Part shown: piece after piece, positions 1-8,300 of the stretch | Position numbering within the stretch: position 1 is the first letter of the stretch | Layout of the letters: each line of letters starts with the position of its first letter | NCBI GenBank assembly: GCA_017523785.1 | Contig: JAFWVX010000040.1 | Span: 1 to 37,343 of the forward strand | Direction of reading: 5' to 3' | Length of the DNA stretch: 37,343 nucleotides | Source of the DNA: Lachnospiraceae bacterium | GTDB lineage: Bacteria > Bacillota > Clostridia > Lachnospirales > Lachnospiraceae | Program-made: the position numbers and the translations under genes | The notes under the pieces: model-generated | The model's input: only the letters and a program-made list of their open reading frames with translations | What the model was told of the DNA's origin: nothing | Database searches by the model: none

Positions 1-1135
1 CAACTTTTGCCCAGCTTCCGCCATTCAAATCATAGTTGATATGAACATTTCTTAACTCTCTATCAAATACATACACAAAACTCTCGTTGCAGACATAATC
101 ATCTCTATTAAATCTGCCACCAAAGTCTTCTACAAGTCTACCAACTTCTACACCATCTATTTCTATAATTACATCTTTTAGATAGTGAGCTGCTGATACT
201 ACTTGCTCTCTCAATCTATCAATATATTCAACATAATCAGTCTTAGAGAAATCTGTCTCTAATTCTGTGTTAATTAAAACATATCCATAACCATTGCTAT
301 CTGATTTAGAATACTCAATAGTATCCATTCTATATTCCCAGTCAGCTACAAGATTTATCTCACTAAATACATCTTCATGTATAGCACTTGCAGAAACTAG
401 AGACATATAAATCAAAGCTTGCTTAAAGTCTTTTGGTTCTGAGCTCCATGCAAAATATCTAAGTGGATAATACTTATTAAGTCTCCATCCTTTAAACTTG
501 TAATTATCTCTTCTTGGAACTGAAACAGCAAAATCAAAATCTGCTCCATCAGCCAATTCTTCTATCTCATCAGTTGACTCAGGTGCTAAATATGGACGTC
601 CGAACTCATCAGTTGTAGCTGCATTATCATCCCATTCGCCACCTGCTAAGTCATAGTTAATAGGAATATTTTTAGTATATCCCAATCCTGACTCTACTGA
701 ACCTAATAATCCTTTTTCTTCATTAGCAACTTCGTCTGTCTCAGTTTCATCTTCTACTATAGAAGATTCCTCTTCACCTTCATTTGTAGTCTCTTTGCTC
801 TCTTCAGTCTCTTCACTTTCCTCAGACTCTTTGCTTTCTTCATCTTCAAGACTCTCTTCAGTCTCTTTTGTTTCCTCAGATTCTTCAACTGTCTCTTCTT
901 CTGGTTCTTCTTCGGTGTCAACTACCTCTTCATCATCACTCTCTTCTTCTTCATCAACAGTCAATGTCTCTTTAGTTTCTTCGTCAACTTCTTCTAAGTT
1001 TTTCTCTACTACTTCTTCGCTTGATTGCTTCAATTCATTATCTAAGCTATCTGCAAATAACAAAAAGCTCTTGCTACAAAAAATCATTGTAACAATTAAT
1101 AATAACGAAAGGAACTTTTTAAAACACTTTTTCAT
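1..1135 (-). CDS. Secreted InlB-repeat protein with Glu-rich stalk (N-terminal part, runs off left edge)
   Basis: The reading frame is open from ATG at 1135 to the left edge (378 codons seen). Residues 1-29 form a signal peptide (MKKCFKKFLSLLLIVTMIFC, then a hydrophobic stretch ending near LFADS). A highly acidic Glu/Ser/Thr-rich segment of about 110 residues follows, then InlB-like beta repeats with the typical YDLxGGxW start and FKGWR core; a new repeat (INYDLNGGSWAKV) begins at the window edge. An AAGGAG site lies at 1147-1152, about 11 bases before the ATG. The architecture matches the start of the giant protein at 30845, so this is probably a second surface or secreted adhesin-like protein. 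The function is inferred from repeat type only; the C-terminus and any wall anchor are outside the window. Confidence 0.85.
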   Translation of the reverse strand, partial: MKKCFKKFLSLLLIVTMIFCSKSFLLFADSLDNELKQSSEEVVEKNLEEVDEETKETLTVDEEEESDDEEVVDTEEEPEEETVEESEETKETEESLEDEESKESEESEETEESKETTNEGEEESSIVEDETETDEVANEEKGLLGSVESGLGYTKNIPINYDLAGGEWDDNAATTDEFGRPYLAPESTDEIEELADGADFDFAVSVPRRDNYKFKGWRLNKYYPLRYFAWSSEPKDFKQALIYMSLVSASAIHEDVFSEINLVADWEYRMDTIEYSKSDSNGYGYVLINTELETDFSKTDYVEYIDRLREQVVSAAHYLKDVIIEIDGVEVGRLVEDFGGRFNRDDYVCNESFVYVFDRELRNVHINYDLNGGSWAKV

Positions 1136-1175
1136 TTTTTTAAATTCTCCTTTAATGTCTTGATGTGTACAAAAA

Positions 1176-1199
1176 ACAGGTTGTTGGCACACAACCTGT
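1176..1199 (-). terminator. Rho-independent terminator after the glycosyltransferase gene
   Basis: There is a perfect 9-bp stem (ACAGGTTGT / ACAACCTGT) with a 6-base loop. On the minus strand it is followed directly by a T run at 1171-1175. It lies about 80 bases beyond the stop of the glycosyltransferase gene at 1281 and before the ATG at 1135. Confidence 0.85.
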
Positions 1200-1201
1200 C
1201 C

Positions 1202-1230
1202 ATTTTATCATTTTTTGTATAATTATGCAA
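1202..1230 (-). promoter_or_regulatory. Putative promoter of the left-edge secreted protein gene
   Basis: On the minus strand, TTGCAT (1230-1225) and TAAAAT (1207-1202) are separated by exactly 17 bases, and TGA before the -10 makes it an extended -10 (TGnTAAAAT). The start point would fall near 1195, inside the terminator stem at 1176-1199, so transcripts starting here would lack part of the stem. Assigned from consensus only. Confidence 0.55.
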
Positions 1231-1280
1231 TAAAAATTTTTATGAATTTTGTAGATTTTGTAGATTTTTTATTCAATACA

Positions 1281-2573
1281 CTATTTTAGCATAGTTTTAG
1301 TGATATTTTCCCAAGAAATGCTTGCTAATTCTGGCTTATACGGCTTTTTATCGTCAATAGCTTCAATTATAGCATCTTTTAACCTTTTTTCGAAACCACA
1401 AAGCTCCTCTATGTCGGCATCGTCCACATTGGTCATTTCGGGCAGTTTTACATATTTTATGCAGGCGTTTTTTATATTTGCATCATAAAATGTCTTAACT
1501 CCAGGCAAATCTGAAATTACCACTTTACACCCGCAGGCTAAGGCCTCTATTGGCACCATCGGCACTCCTTCTGAAAATGAAGGTAAAATGAAAATATCAT
1601 GAGAATTGTATTCTTTTGCAAGCTCCGTCTGCTTCATAGGTGGCAAGAAATTAATTTTATTTTGTGAAGTAACACTCTCTTTTAATATTTCATCATATTC
1701 ATTTTTATCGCCAGCACCACCAATTATATCAAGAGAAATATTTTTCTCATCAATCTTCTTAAATGCTTTTACAAGTGACATCACACCTTTTTTCTTAGCA
1801 ACTTTTCCTACATATAATAATTTTGTTTCTTTGTTATCACTTTTAACTAGGTTTTCATCTTTATAAAAGATGTCACTATTATAACCTATACCTATTACTT
1901 CAATTTTATTTTCATCAACATCAAATAGTTCTACAATTTTCTGTTTATGTTCTTCGCTTGGTGAAAATATTTTATCTAGTTTTTTTATATTCTCTTTTAT
2001 AAATTCTCTTTTTAGATCTGTCTGCTGATACTGTCTCAAATCCGTATTATGACAAATCCCAAAAATTTTGTAGGGGACGACATCCTGTCGTCCCATGTGT
2101 GTGCAATCTTTATCATTGTAGGGGCGATCCTTATCATCGTAGGGGCGAGCACTGCGAGCCCGATAATCTGCTACCATTGCTGTAAGTAAATACAGATGAT
2201 GACAAATAATTAAATCCGGTTTAAACCTTCCAATCACTTCTTCAATCTTTTCTTCAAATACTTTCGCCCAAACTGCGAGCAACTTCTCATCATTTGCCAA
2301 ATCACTATATTTAATTGATTCATACGGCATAACATCTGACATACCTGCGATTTTCAAAGGAACTGCTGCCGTATTAAAAATCACTGGGTTATATACGGGC
2401 TCGCATAGCTCGCCCCTACGGTTTTCATCGACACAATTTTGCTCGCCCTCATACATAGCGCAAATAATCTCTTGCTCGTGCCCCATCCTCTTGAAGCATT
2501 TCACAAGTTCCGACAAATATACACCGCTTCCAGTGCTACTAGGTTTTTGTGCTAATACGCTTAATATTCTCAT
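1281..2573 (-). CDS. Glycosyltransferase family 4 (GT-B fold), carrying two palindromic-element inserts
   Basis: This 430-residue protein looks like a retaining GT4 enzyme that would transfer a sugar from a nucleotide-sugar donor to a cell-surface glycan or other acceptor; the substrate cannot be told from sequence. The N-terminal Rossmann half starts MRILSVLAQKPSSTGSGVYL, with the Gly-rich acceptor loop. The donor-binding half begins at LLYVGKVAKKKGV and holds the family E-x7-E motif in EGVPMVPIEALACG near residues 335-343. Two stretches do not look like GT4 sequence and coincide with palindromic repeats: RRGELCEP (DNA 2396-2419) and the segment from RARSARPY to GRQDVVPY (DNA 2070-2162), the latter just before KIFGICHNTDLRQ. 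The start is supported by AGGGGA a few bases upstream. The gene is monocistronic: it has its own promoter (2616-2624) and terminator (1176-1199). Confidence 0.9.
   Translation of the reverse strand: MRILSVLAQKPSSTGSGVYLSELVKCFKRMGHEQEIICAMYEGEQNCVDENRRGELCEPVYNPVIFNTAAVPLKIAGMSDVMPYESIKYSDLANDEKLLAVWAKVFEEKIEEVIGRFKPDLIICHHLYLLTAMVADYRARSARPYDDKDRPYNDKDCTHMGRQDVVPYKIFGICHNTDLRQYQQTDLKREFIKENIKKLDKIFSPSEEHKQKIVELFDVDENKIEVIGIGYNSDIFYKDENLVKSDNKETKLLYVGKVAKKKGVMSLVKAFKKIDEKNISLDIIGGAGDKNEYDEILKESVTSQNKINFLPPMKQTELAKEYNSHDIFILPSFSEGVPMVPIEALACGCKVVISDLPGVKTFYDANIKNACIKYVKLPEMTNVDDADIEELCGFEKRLKDAIIEAIDDKKPYKPELASISWENITKTMLK
2070..2162 (+). repeat. Composite palindromic element inside the glycosyltransferase gene
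   Basis: Three GTAGGGG heads occur in tandem: a full ACGAC-type hairpin at 2070-2094 (GGGACGAC / GTCGTCCC), a truncated copy at 2118-2130 and a GAGC-type copy at 2139-2162. The order and spacer (ATGTGT...TCATT) match the intergenic copy at 32777-32848, so this is a mobile composite rather than native coding sequence. The host frame stays open through it. Confidence 0.85.
2396..2419 (-). repeat. Palindromic element, GAGC type, inside the glycosyltransferase gene
   Basis: GTAGGGGCGAGC - TAT - GCGAGCCCG on the minus strand. It is translated in frame as RRGELCEPV, a different frame from the copies in nnrD. Confidence 0.85.
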
Positions 2574-2615
2574 TCAAAATCCCCTATGGCTTGCGCTATC
2601 CCATATATTAGCCTT

Positions 2616-2624
2616 ATTATAGCA
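2616..2624 (-). promoter_or_regulatory. Extended -10 promoter element of the glycosyltransferase gene
   Basis: TGCTATAAT (TGn plus a perfect TATAAT) lies on the minus strand 43 bases before the ATG. The -35 region (GTATTA, 2644-2639) is poor, as is common with extended -10 promoters. The same TGCTATAAT occurs before gpx at 36302. Confidence 0.6.
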
Positions 2625-2673
2625 TATTTCCCTATATATAATACATATTCTTTGACATCCTACCCCCTATTTA

Positions 2674-2702
2674 TTGAAAAAGCGACATAGTTTTGTTATA
2701 AT
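2674..2702 (+). promoter_or_regulatory. Consensus vegetative promoter of the 2738 gene
   Basis: TTGAAA (2674-2679) and TATAAT (2697-2702) are separated by 17 bases. The expected start near 2709 leaves a leader of about 30 bases that carries GGAGG at 2726-2730. It is divergent from the glycosyltransferase promoter. Confidence 0.75.
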
Positions 2703-2737
2703 TATAGTTTAGAAAAGTAATATATGGAGGGACTATT

Positions 2738-3595
2738 ATGTTAAAAAAGATATCCTTACTTGTAATCGCCGCTATGATCGCAACTAACATTTTTACCTAT
2801 GCAGCAGCACCTAAGACAGCTCTTGACTATGCAACTATGGAATACTCTGGGAACTCTGCAAGAGATTCATTTGAAGAGAGTCTTGCTAAAGATCAAAAGA
2901 AATTTAAAGCTAGACAAAGAAATCAGGATAAGCATTCTGGACCTGGTGCAGTTGAGACATCTGGAAACTATGTAGCAAATCCTGATTTAACAGAATATTT
3001 TGAGACTACTGCTCCACCAGAGTATCAAGGCGACTTCGTTGAGGTAGTTGATCCAAAATATGGCATCACTTTCAGAAGTAAAAGACATTTTAAGACAAAC
3101 CTCGGTGAGTTTGATTTGATTGATGCATCATTTGATCCAGTTGAGAATAATTCTTATACAAATTATCAATTTAGATTAAAGGTTGGAAAAGTAAATCAAA
3201 AATTAACTACATCATATCGTGTATTTTTGAAAGCATATAATGCAGCTGGAGCCTTTGTTGATTATACTTATACTTTCTTCAATCCTGATGTGTCTTTAGT
3301 TCATAGAGAGTTAGCACTTAAATTATTTAAAAATAATGATAGACATGTTGCAAGAATTGAATTCGGATTAGACACAAGCGGAATTGATCCTGCAGTCGTT
3401 GCAAAAAATAATGTTTCTTTCTTCAACTTTGGATATGCAGATTTGTTTGAGAGATTGGCTGCTGCTGACAGTCCATTCACTGAAGAGCAGAAGGCTGAAT
3501 TGATAGCAACATACAATAAGAAATTTGATGCAGATCTTAAAGAAGCAGAGAAAGATGTTGCTATAGTAAATGAAATTCACGAAGTAGTTGAATAA
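2738..3595 (+). CDS. Secreted protein of unknown function
   Basis: I do not recognise this 285-residue protein. It has a clear signal peptide (MLKKISLLVIAAMIATNIFT, cleavage probably after YAAA near residue 24) and no lipobox, wall-sorting motif or later membrane segment. The mature part starts with a charged, probably helical stretch rich in Lys, Gln and Asp (residues 40-70). It continues with a beta-rich middle containing many aromatic residues (KYGITFRSKRHFKTNLGEFD and TSYRVFLKAY) and ends in an acidic helical tail. The start is fixed by GGAGG at 2726-2730, seven bases upstream. It stands alone, with its own promoter and a terminator directly behind the stop, and is the only plus-strand gene in the first 36 kb. 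It may be an abundant extracellular protein, but nothing in the sequence points to an activity. Confidence 0.85.
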   Translation: MLKKISLLVIAAMIATNIFTYAAAPKTALDYATMEYSGNSARDSFEESLAKDQKKFKARQRNQDKHSGPGAVETSGNYVANPDLTEYFETTAPPEYQGDFVEVVDPKYGITFRSKRHFKTNLGEFDLIDASFDPVENNSYTNYQFRLKVGKVNQKLTTSYRVFLKAYNAAGAFVDYTYTFFNPDVSLVHRELALKLFKNNDRHVARIEFGLDTSGIDPAVVAKNNVSFFNFGYADLFERLAAADSPFTEEQKAELIATYNKKFDADLKEAEKDVAIVNEIHEVVE

Positions 3596-3601
3596 TTAAA
3601 T

Positions 3602-3635
3602 AAAAAGAGTTAGGCAATGACCTAACTCTTTTTTT
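3602..3635. terminator. Bidirectional terminator between the 2738 gene and nnrD
   Basis: The stem AAAAAGAGTTAGG / CCTAACTCTTTTT has a 6-base loop and T runs on both strands. It directly follows the plus-strand stop at 3595 and touches the nnrD stop at 3634, so it serves both convergent genes. Confidence 0.9.
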
Positions 3636-4611
3636 ATTTCCCTTTTATCATCTTTATCGCTTCTGCGATATGTCTAACTGTATCACTCGCAGTCATTGAT
3701 ATCTCGCCCTCGTCGCGAGCGGCAAGTTCGCCAGCGAGTCCATTTACAAATGCGGCTGCGACAGTCGCGTCAAAATCATTGTCAATGTAGCCGAGAAGTC
3801 CTGTGATAATTCCTGAGAGGACATCGCCGCTGCCGGCGGTGGACATACCTGGAGTGCCGCGGTTCACTAGTTCTATTTTTACATTCGGGCTCGCAACGCT
3901 CGCCCCTACGAGAGTTGGGCTCGCCCCTACGATAGTAGTTGGGCCCTTTAGTAAAAGGGTGATATTATATTTAGTGACAAACTGTTTTACCCTTTCGATA
4001 TTCGGGCTCGCAGTGCTCGCCCCTACGGAAGTTGGGTTCGCCCCTACATTGGACGACAGGGTGTCGTCCACTACTGAGCCTACAAATGCAGCATCGTAGA
4101 GTCTCTTGAATTCCATAATATGTGGTGTGAGAACTATTCTGCACTTCGCTTTACTTAATATATCAATATTTTCAGATAATATATTTAGTGCATCTGCATC
4201 AAGGACAAGTTTACCTTTAAAGTTTTCTATGATATAGTAGACAATTTCATGTGCACCCTTGCTCTTCCCAAGTCCCATTCCACAAGTTAGGACATCAACT
4301 TTTTCAAGCAAGCCATCTATATTCTCTTTATTGAATATGATTTCATTCTCAGTGCTGTCTATCGGATAAATCATAACTTCAAGTATGTTTTGACTTACTA
4401 TAGGAACTAGATATCTTGGTATCGCCACTGTAGAAAGTCCTGCACCGGACTTGAGTGCGGCAAGTGCCATCGCTGATAATCTTATCGCTCCGCTATACTC
4501 TACCGCACCACCAAGTAGTGCAACTTTTCCATATGTTCCCTTGTGAGAATCTCTAATTCTGTCTGGAATAATTTTTGCTACATCTTCAATTTTTATAACT
4601 TCATTTTCCAT
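3634..4611 (-). CDS. nnrD: ADP-dependent (S)-NAD(P)H-hydrate dehydratase (YjeF C-terminal/ribokinase-like fold)
   Basis: The enzyme would repair damaged NADHX/NADPHX to NAD(P)H using ADP. Family motifs seen are KVALLGGAVEYSGAIRLSA near the start, the Gly-rich TCGMGLGKSKG, LVLDADALNIL, VLTPHIMEF and GMSTAGSGDVLSG (about residue 260, with the catalytic Asp), then NGLAGELAARDEG near the end. The epimerase half (NnrE) is absent, so this is the stand-alone dehydratase. Two segments look foreign and coincide with palindromic elements: VVDDTLSSN...VGASTASPN (DNA 4003-4070) and VGASPTLVGASVASPN (DNA 3886-3930), which bring the length to 325 residues. The ATG lies 6 bases after the stop of the 4618-5298 reading frame and has no good ribosome binding site, so it is probably translated by coupling. 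It would be the last gene of the giant-protein transcript unless an unseen internal promoter exists. Confidence 0.92.
   Translation of the reverse strand: MENEVIKIEDVAKIIPDRIRDSHKGTYGKVALLGGAVEYSGAIRLSAMALAALKSGAGLSTVAIPRYLVPIVSQNILEVMIYPIDSTENEIIFNKENIDGLLEKVDVLTCGMGLGKSKGAHEIVYYIIENFKGKLVLDADALNILSENIDILSKAKCRIVLTPHIMEFKRLYDAAFVGSVVDDTLSSNVGANPTSVGASTASPNIERVKQFVTKYNITLLLKGPTTIVGASPTLVGASVASPNVKIELVNRGTPGMSTAGSGDVLSGIITGLLGYIDNDFDATVAAAFVNGLAGELAARDEGEISMTASDTVRHIAEAIKMIKGK
3886..3930 (-). repeat. Palindromic element, GAGC type plus a half copy, inside nnrD
   Basis: A full copy at 3886-3909 (translated VGASVASP) is followed by a head-only copy at 3917-3930 (translated VGASP). The inserted residues lie between TTIV and the NRGTPGMSTAGSGD motif. 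Confidence 0.85.
4003..4070 (-). repeat. Composite palindromic element inside nnrD
   Basis: A GAGC-type copy (4003-4026, translated VGASTASP), a head-only copy (4034-4047) and an ACGAC-type hairpin (4051-4069, GGACGAC / GTCGTCC, translated VDDTLSS) lie in one run. All are read in the same frame as the copies in the giant gene. Confidence 0.85.
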
Positions 4612-4617
4612 TTACAA

Positions 4618-5298
4618 TTATAGAATTGGAATTATCTGATGTGCAAGATTCTTCTTATCAATAAGTTCACCAGTACTACTGTCAAATGTATAAATCTCAT
4701 CTCCCACAATCAATTCACCTGTGAAGACTGCACCAGTTAGAACTCCCTCCTCTTGCAAGTAATATGTCTTGCCCTCAAACTCTACTAATCCGGTCATCAT
4801 ATATCCATTATTGTCAAATATGTAATAGTAAATTCCGTTGTAATTTGGTATAGCATATACTCCTGCAGTTAATGCACTTGTAGTATTATCCTCATTCTTC
4901 TTCACATACTTCCATCTATTCATAGTTGAGTCAAATAACCAAGTTCCAGTGTTATCTGTGATATTGAGAATTTCTTCTATTATTTTGCCTGATCCTGCTA
5001 TCACATATGTCACATTATTAATTGTAATTGACTGATTCCATAAAGCACCTTTATATTCTCCGTTTTCCATCAAATAATATTTTCCTGCTTCTATTGTTCC
5101 GCTTGCCTCTATCTGTCCAGATTGAATATTAATCGTATATGACTTAGCACCTTCCTCTACTGTTATAAATCCTGTCATCATTTTTCCTTTATTGTCAAAT
5201 GCATAGTAAAGATCTTTTGAACCATCAGAAATCTTATACATACCATTTTTAAGTTGTATGTTCTCACCATTATCTACAACAGCATATTTTGTATTCAT
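4618..5298 (-). CDS. Out-of-frame C-terminal wall-binding domain of the giant protein
   Basis: This 226-residue frame encodes two units of the glucan/choline-binding-like wall-binding repeat: NGMYKI...YYAFDNKGKMMTGF...YYLMENGEYKGALW, then GTWLFDSTMNRWKYV...AGVYAI...YYIFDNNGYMMTGL. It has no signal peptide. The upstream gene ends with GSWVYYPEADDWGYKIS, which matches the GTWLFDSTMNRWKYV that opens the second unit. The first unit is therefore split: its head is in the giant frame and its body is here. Before the ATG the frame stays open back to 5334 (TEIAKALTSNAD), and no ribosome binding site stands before the ATG. One extra A in the AAA at 5334-5336 would fuse the two frames. I read it as a frameshifted tail, not an independent gene. 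Confidence 0.8.
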   Translation of the reverse strand: MNTKYAVVDNGENIQLKNGMYKISDGSKDLYYAFDNKGKMMTGFITVEEGAKSYTINIQSGQIEASGTIEAGKYYLMENGEYKGALWNQSITINNVTYVIAGSGKIIEEILNITDNTGTWLFDSTMNRWKYVKKNEDNTTSALTAGVYAIPNYNGIYYYIFDNNGYMMTGLVEFEGKTYYLQEEGVLTGAVFTGELIVGDEIYTFDSSTGELIDKKNLAHQIIPIL

Positions 5299-5324
5299 AT
5301 CTGCATTGCTAGTAAGTGCCTTTG

Positions 5325-8300
5325 CTATCTCTGTTTAGCAGAAATCTTATATCCCCAATCATCTGCTTCTGGATAGTAAACCCAAGAACCATCACTCTCA
5401 TTAACTTCAGCATTGATTACAGAATCAACTGTTCCGGACTTAACCATATTGGCTGGCAGTGTGCCACCGCCACCGCCGCCACCTCCACCACCGCCTCCGC
5501 TACTTTGCTTCTCCCATACAGCGCTTAATACCATATTCGCTGAAACCGTTATCACCTGTCTATTACCATAAGTATCTCTTCCATTATCTGCTTTCCAATA
5601 TTTAAAGTCAAATCTCTTTTTCTCAAATGCTACAGGACTAAGTGCCTGTGCTATACCTTCAACAAATGTCTGATCAGCCATCGTTCCAGTTCCACCGCTA
5701 GCATCAAAACTTACTCTGAAGGTTCTTCTTACTTTATATTGAGCATATAAAGTGTTGATACTTGTGTCAAGATACAGTGCATTTAGATCAACTGCATTGC
5801 TGCCTGCTGCATCTGAAGACCAGTAATTAAACATTCTGACATTTGAAGGACTTGCATAAGGACTCACAATATTTCCCTTTGCATATTTTGGTTCGCCTGA
5901 TGCTCCTCTTGTATTATATGGTGCATCATAGAAGGCTGTGAATGTCAAATTATTATATCCATCTGGCATACTTCCATTTCCGATATTGAGTGTCACAGTG
6001 TATTCATTATTTAACCAGAGTGGATAAAGTGTCACTTCTCTAAGCTCTCTATTTGTCGTATCCATAGTCCAGTAATCAGTTCCCGCATAATTCTTTCTGT
6101 CTATCGCATCAACAATCTTACTTCTTATGAACTTACCAGAGAATGTATAACCATTTCTCGTCTTGCCATCAAAGTAGCTAAGTTCTGACAACTTTTGGTC
6201 ATATCGCAAGTCAATAATTCCTGCATATGGGTCTACTTGAGTTGGAGTATAATTTTCATGTTGTAAAAGTTTTAATTTAATTATCCTTCTTTCCCACATT
6301 GCATATAAATGTAAAGTAGTTGGATCATCACCTCCAAAACTTCTATATGACAAATCACCAATTATAAGTTCTGACTTACTTGCTTTCATTGCTTCAGCAT
6401 CTTTTGGTACATAAGATGTTGTAGCCCAACCTACAAAATCATATCCCCTTACTACAAAATAGTTCTTAGCAAGTTTCTTTCTTTCATTTTCTCTAAATGG
6501 CTGATCTTGCATATCTCCTTGAAGTTCATTAGTATATCCACCTGGAGATACAGGAACATTTGGATGGAATACAACTCTATATGTTGCTGACTCCCAATCT
6601 GCCACAAATGCTTTATCTGCATAATAAATATATGTGTCTCCAGTAAATGTTTCACCATCTACTCTGTAACCAAGGAAGGCTCTAGTTCCTCTTGATGGAG
6701 TTGCTGGCCACACTATCTTTTGTCCATAACTAATTGTGGCACGCTTTACTTCAGTAGTTCCATCTTCCCAAGTTCCACCATTTGCATCAAATATAATATT
6801 ATATATTGCACTTTCTATCTTACTTACTAAGTTAAATGCTCGTGTAGCTGCAGTAACTTCAAAATCCTTAAGAGTTACAAATTGTCCACTTGTGAATCTC
6901 TTAGTTCCACCTGAATATGTATACTCATATCCTTTGTCCTTTACTCCTACTGGAATTGCATTAGGACGAAGTCTCATCGCATGAGTAAATAATATACTTG
7001 TAGAAGCAACTACTCTTCCTGCATCAATATAATTAATTACATATGTTTCTTCTTCCCATACTGAATAAAGTTTTATTGTTGCATTTGCCTTAGCAAGTTT
7101 AGACACTAATTGCTTATCGACGAATACAACTTTTTCGCCATCTGCATTTACATCCCAACCTATAAATCTATATCCTAGTCTTTCATATGTATTTTGACTT
7201 AATTCAAATTCTTCATTAAACTGTTTTGTCACTGATGTCATAACACCTGGATTATCAGCATGACTTCCGATAAATTCTACTGTGTAAGAACCAATAGCCC
7301 AGTTTGCAAATATAAGTTTAGAATCAGTGAAGTCAACAGTTGCATTAGTAAATGGCGTTATCTTATCTTCATTTAACCAACCATTTACTGTATATCCCAT
7401 ATAATCTGCTATTGGGAATGTAATCTGAGTGTTTCTAACAAGGCTAGCTTTAATTCTAGTTCTTCCATTGATATTTCCACCATTAGCATCAAATATTAAG
7501 TCAACTGCTTCTTCAGCTAATACCCATACTGCATAAATTCTAATATCTGAAGTTCTAACTCTGTTATAAATATTATCAGCTATTTCAAAATTGTAGAAGT
7601 CAACTCTATCCGCACCCTCAGTGAGCGACCAACCACTAAATTTATATCCTGCCTTAGTAAATGTATTTACAGGTATAGACTTATTGTCCCCATAAACATA
7701 TGTCTTACTTGGCATATCTCCAGCTGTTGGGCTTGAGCCATCAAATGTAATAGTGTACTCATTTCCTTTCCAAACAGCATACAACTCAACTTTGTCGCCA
7801 TCAATCGATGAAAGTTTTGAAGTTGTATTTCCAGCGTCAAATGCCTTTGTTTCATCATTTGCATCATATGACCAATAAGCAAAATGATAATTTTCTTTTG
7901 TATATGATGGGTCTATATTTGCTATGGTTACTTCAGTGTCATATTCATACTCAGGACTTTCAAATTTTGCTTCGCTTCCATTATTAGCATAGTAAGCGAC
8001 TTTATATTTTATCTTTCTCCAGTTAGCCGTAAGTGTTATAGTTCCATCAAAGTCACAAGTCTCTGGCAATGTGTAAGCACTACCATCTCTTGTCCAGCCA
8101 GTAAATTCATAACCTTCTCTATAAAGAGTTGGCACAGGTATTGTATCTCCATTTGCAAAATGTCTTGTATAGTTGCTTACACCATCAACCAAACCTCCGC
8201 CACCATTATATACTATAGTTCCTTTTATACTTGAAGTTAAAATCCAATCAGCATACAAATCAATAGTTCTTCTATATCCTTCCTTAGCACTTATTACTGC

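Noticed and set aside
795-1163. Plus-strand Ser-rich reading frame
   Set aside because: It is the antisense of the Glu-rich stalk (GAA/GAG codons read as Ser/Leu on the other strand) and runs into the leader of the minus-strand gene.
5325-5337. Programmed -1 frameshifting joining the giant frame to the 4618-5298 frame
   Set aside because: The zero-frame codons GCT AAA CAG do not form an X XXY YYZ slippery heptamer, and slipping Lys-AAA back one base would place it on TAA. A missing A is the simpler reading.
5440-5465. LPxTG-like sorting signal (TLPANMV) after the Gly run
   Set aside because: The motif lacks the Thr-Gly of LPxTG, and no hydrophobic segment and basic tail follow.
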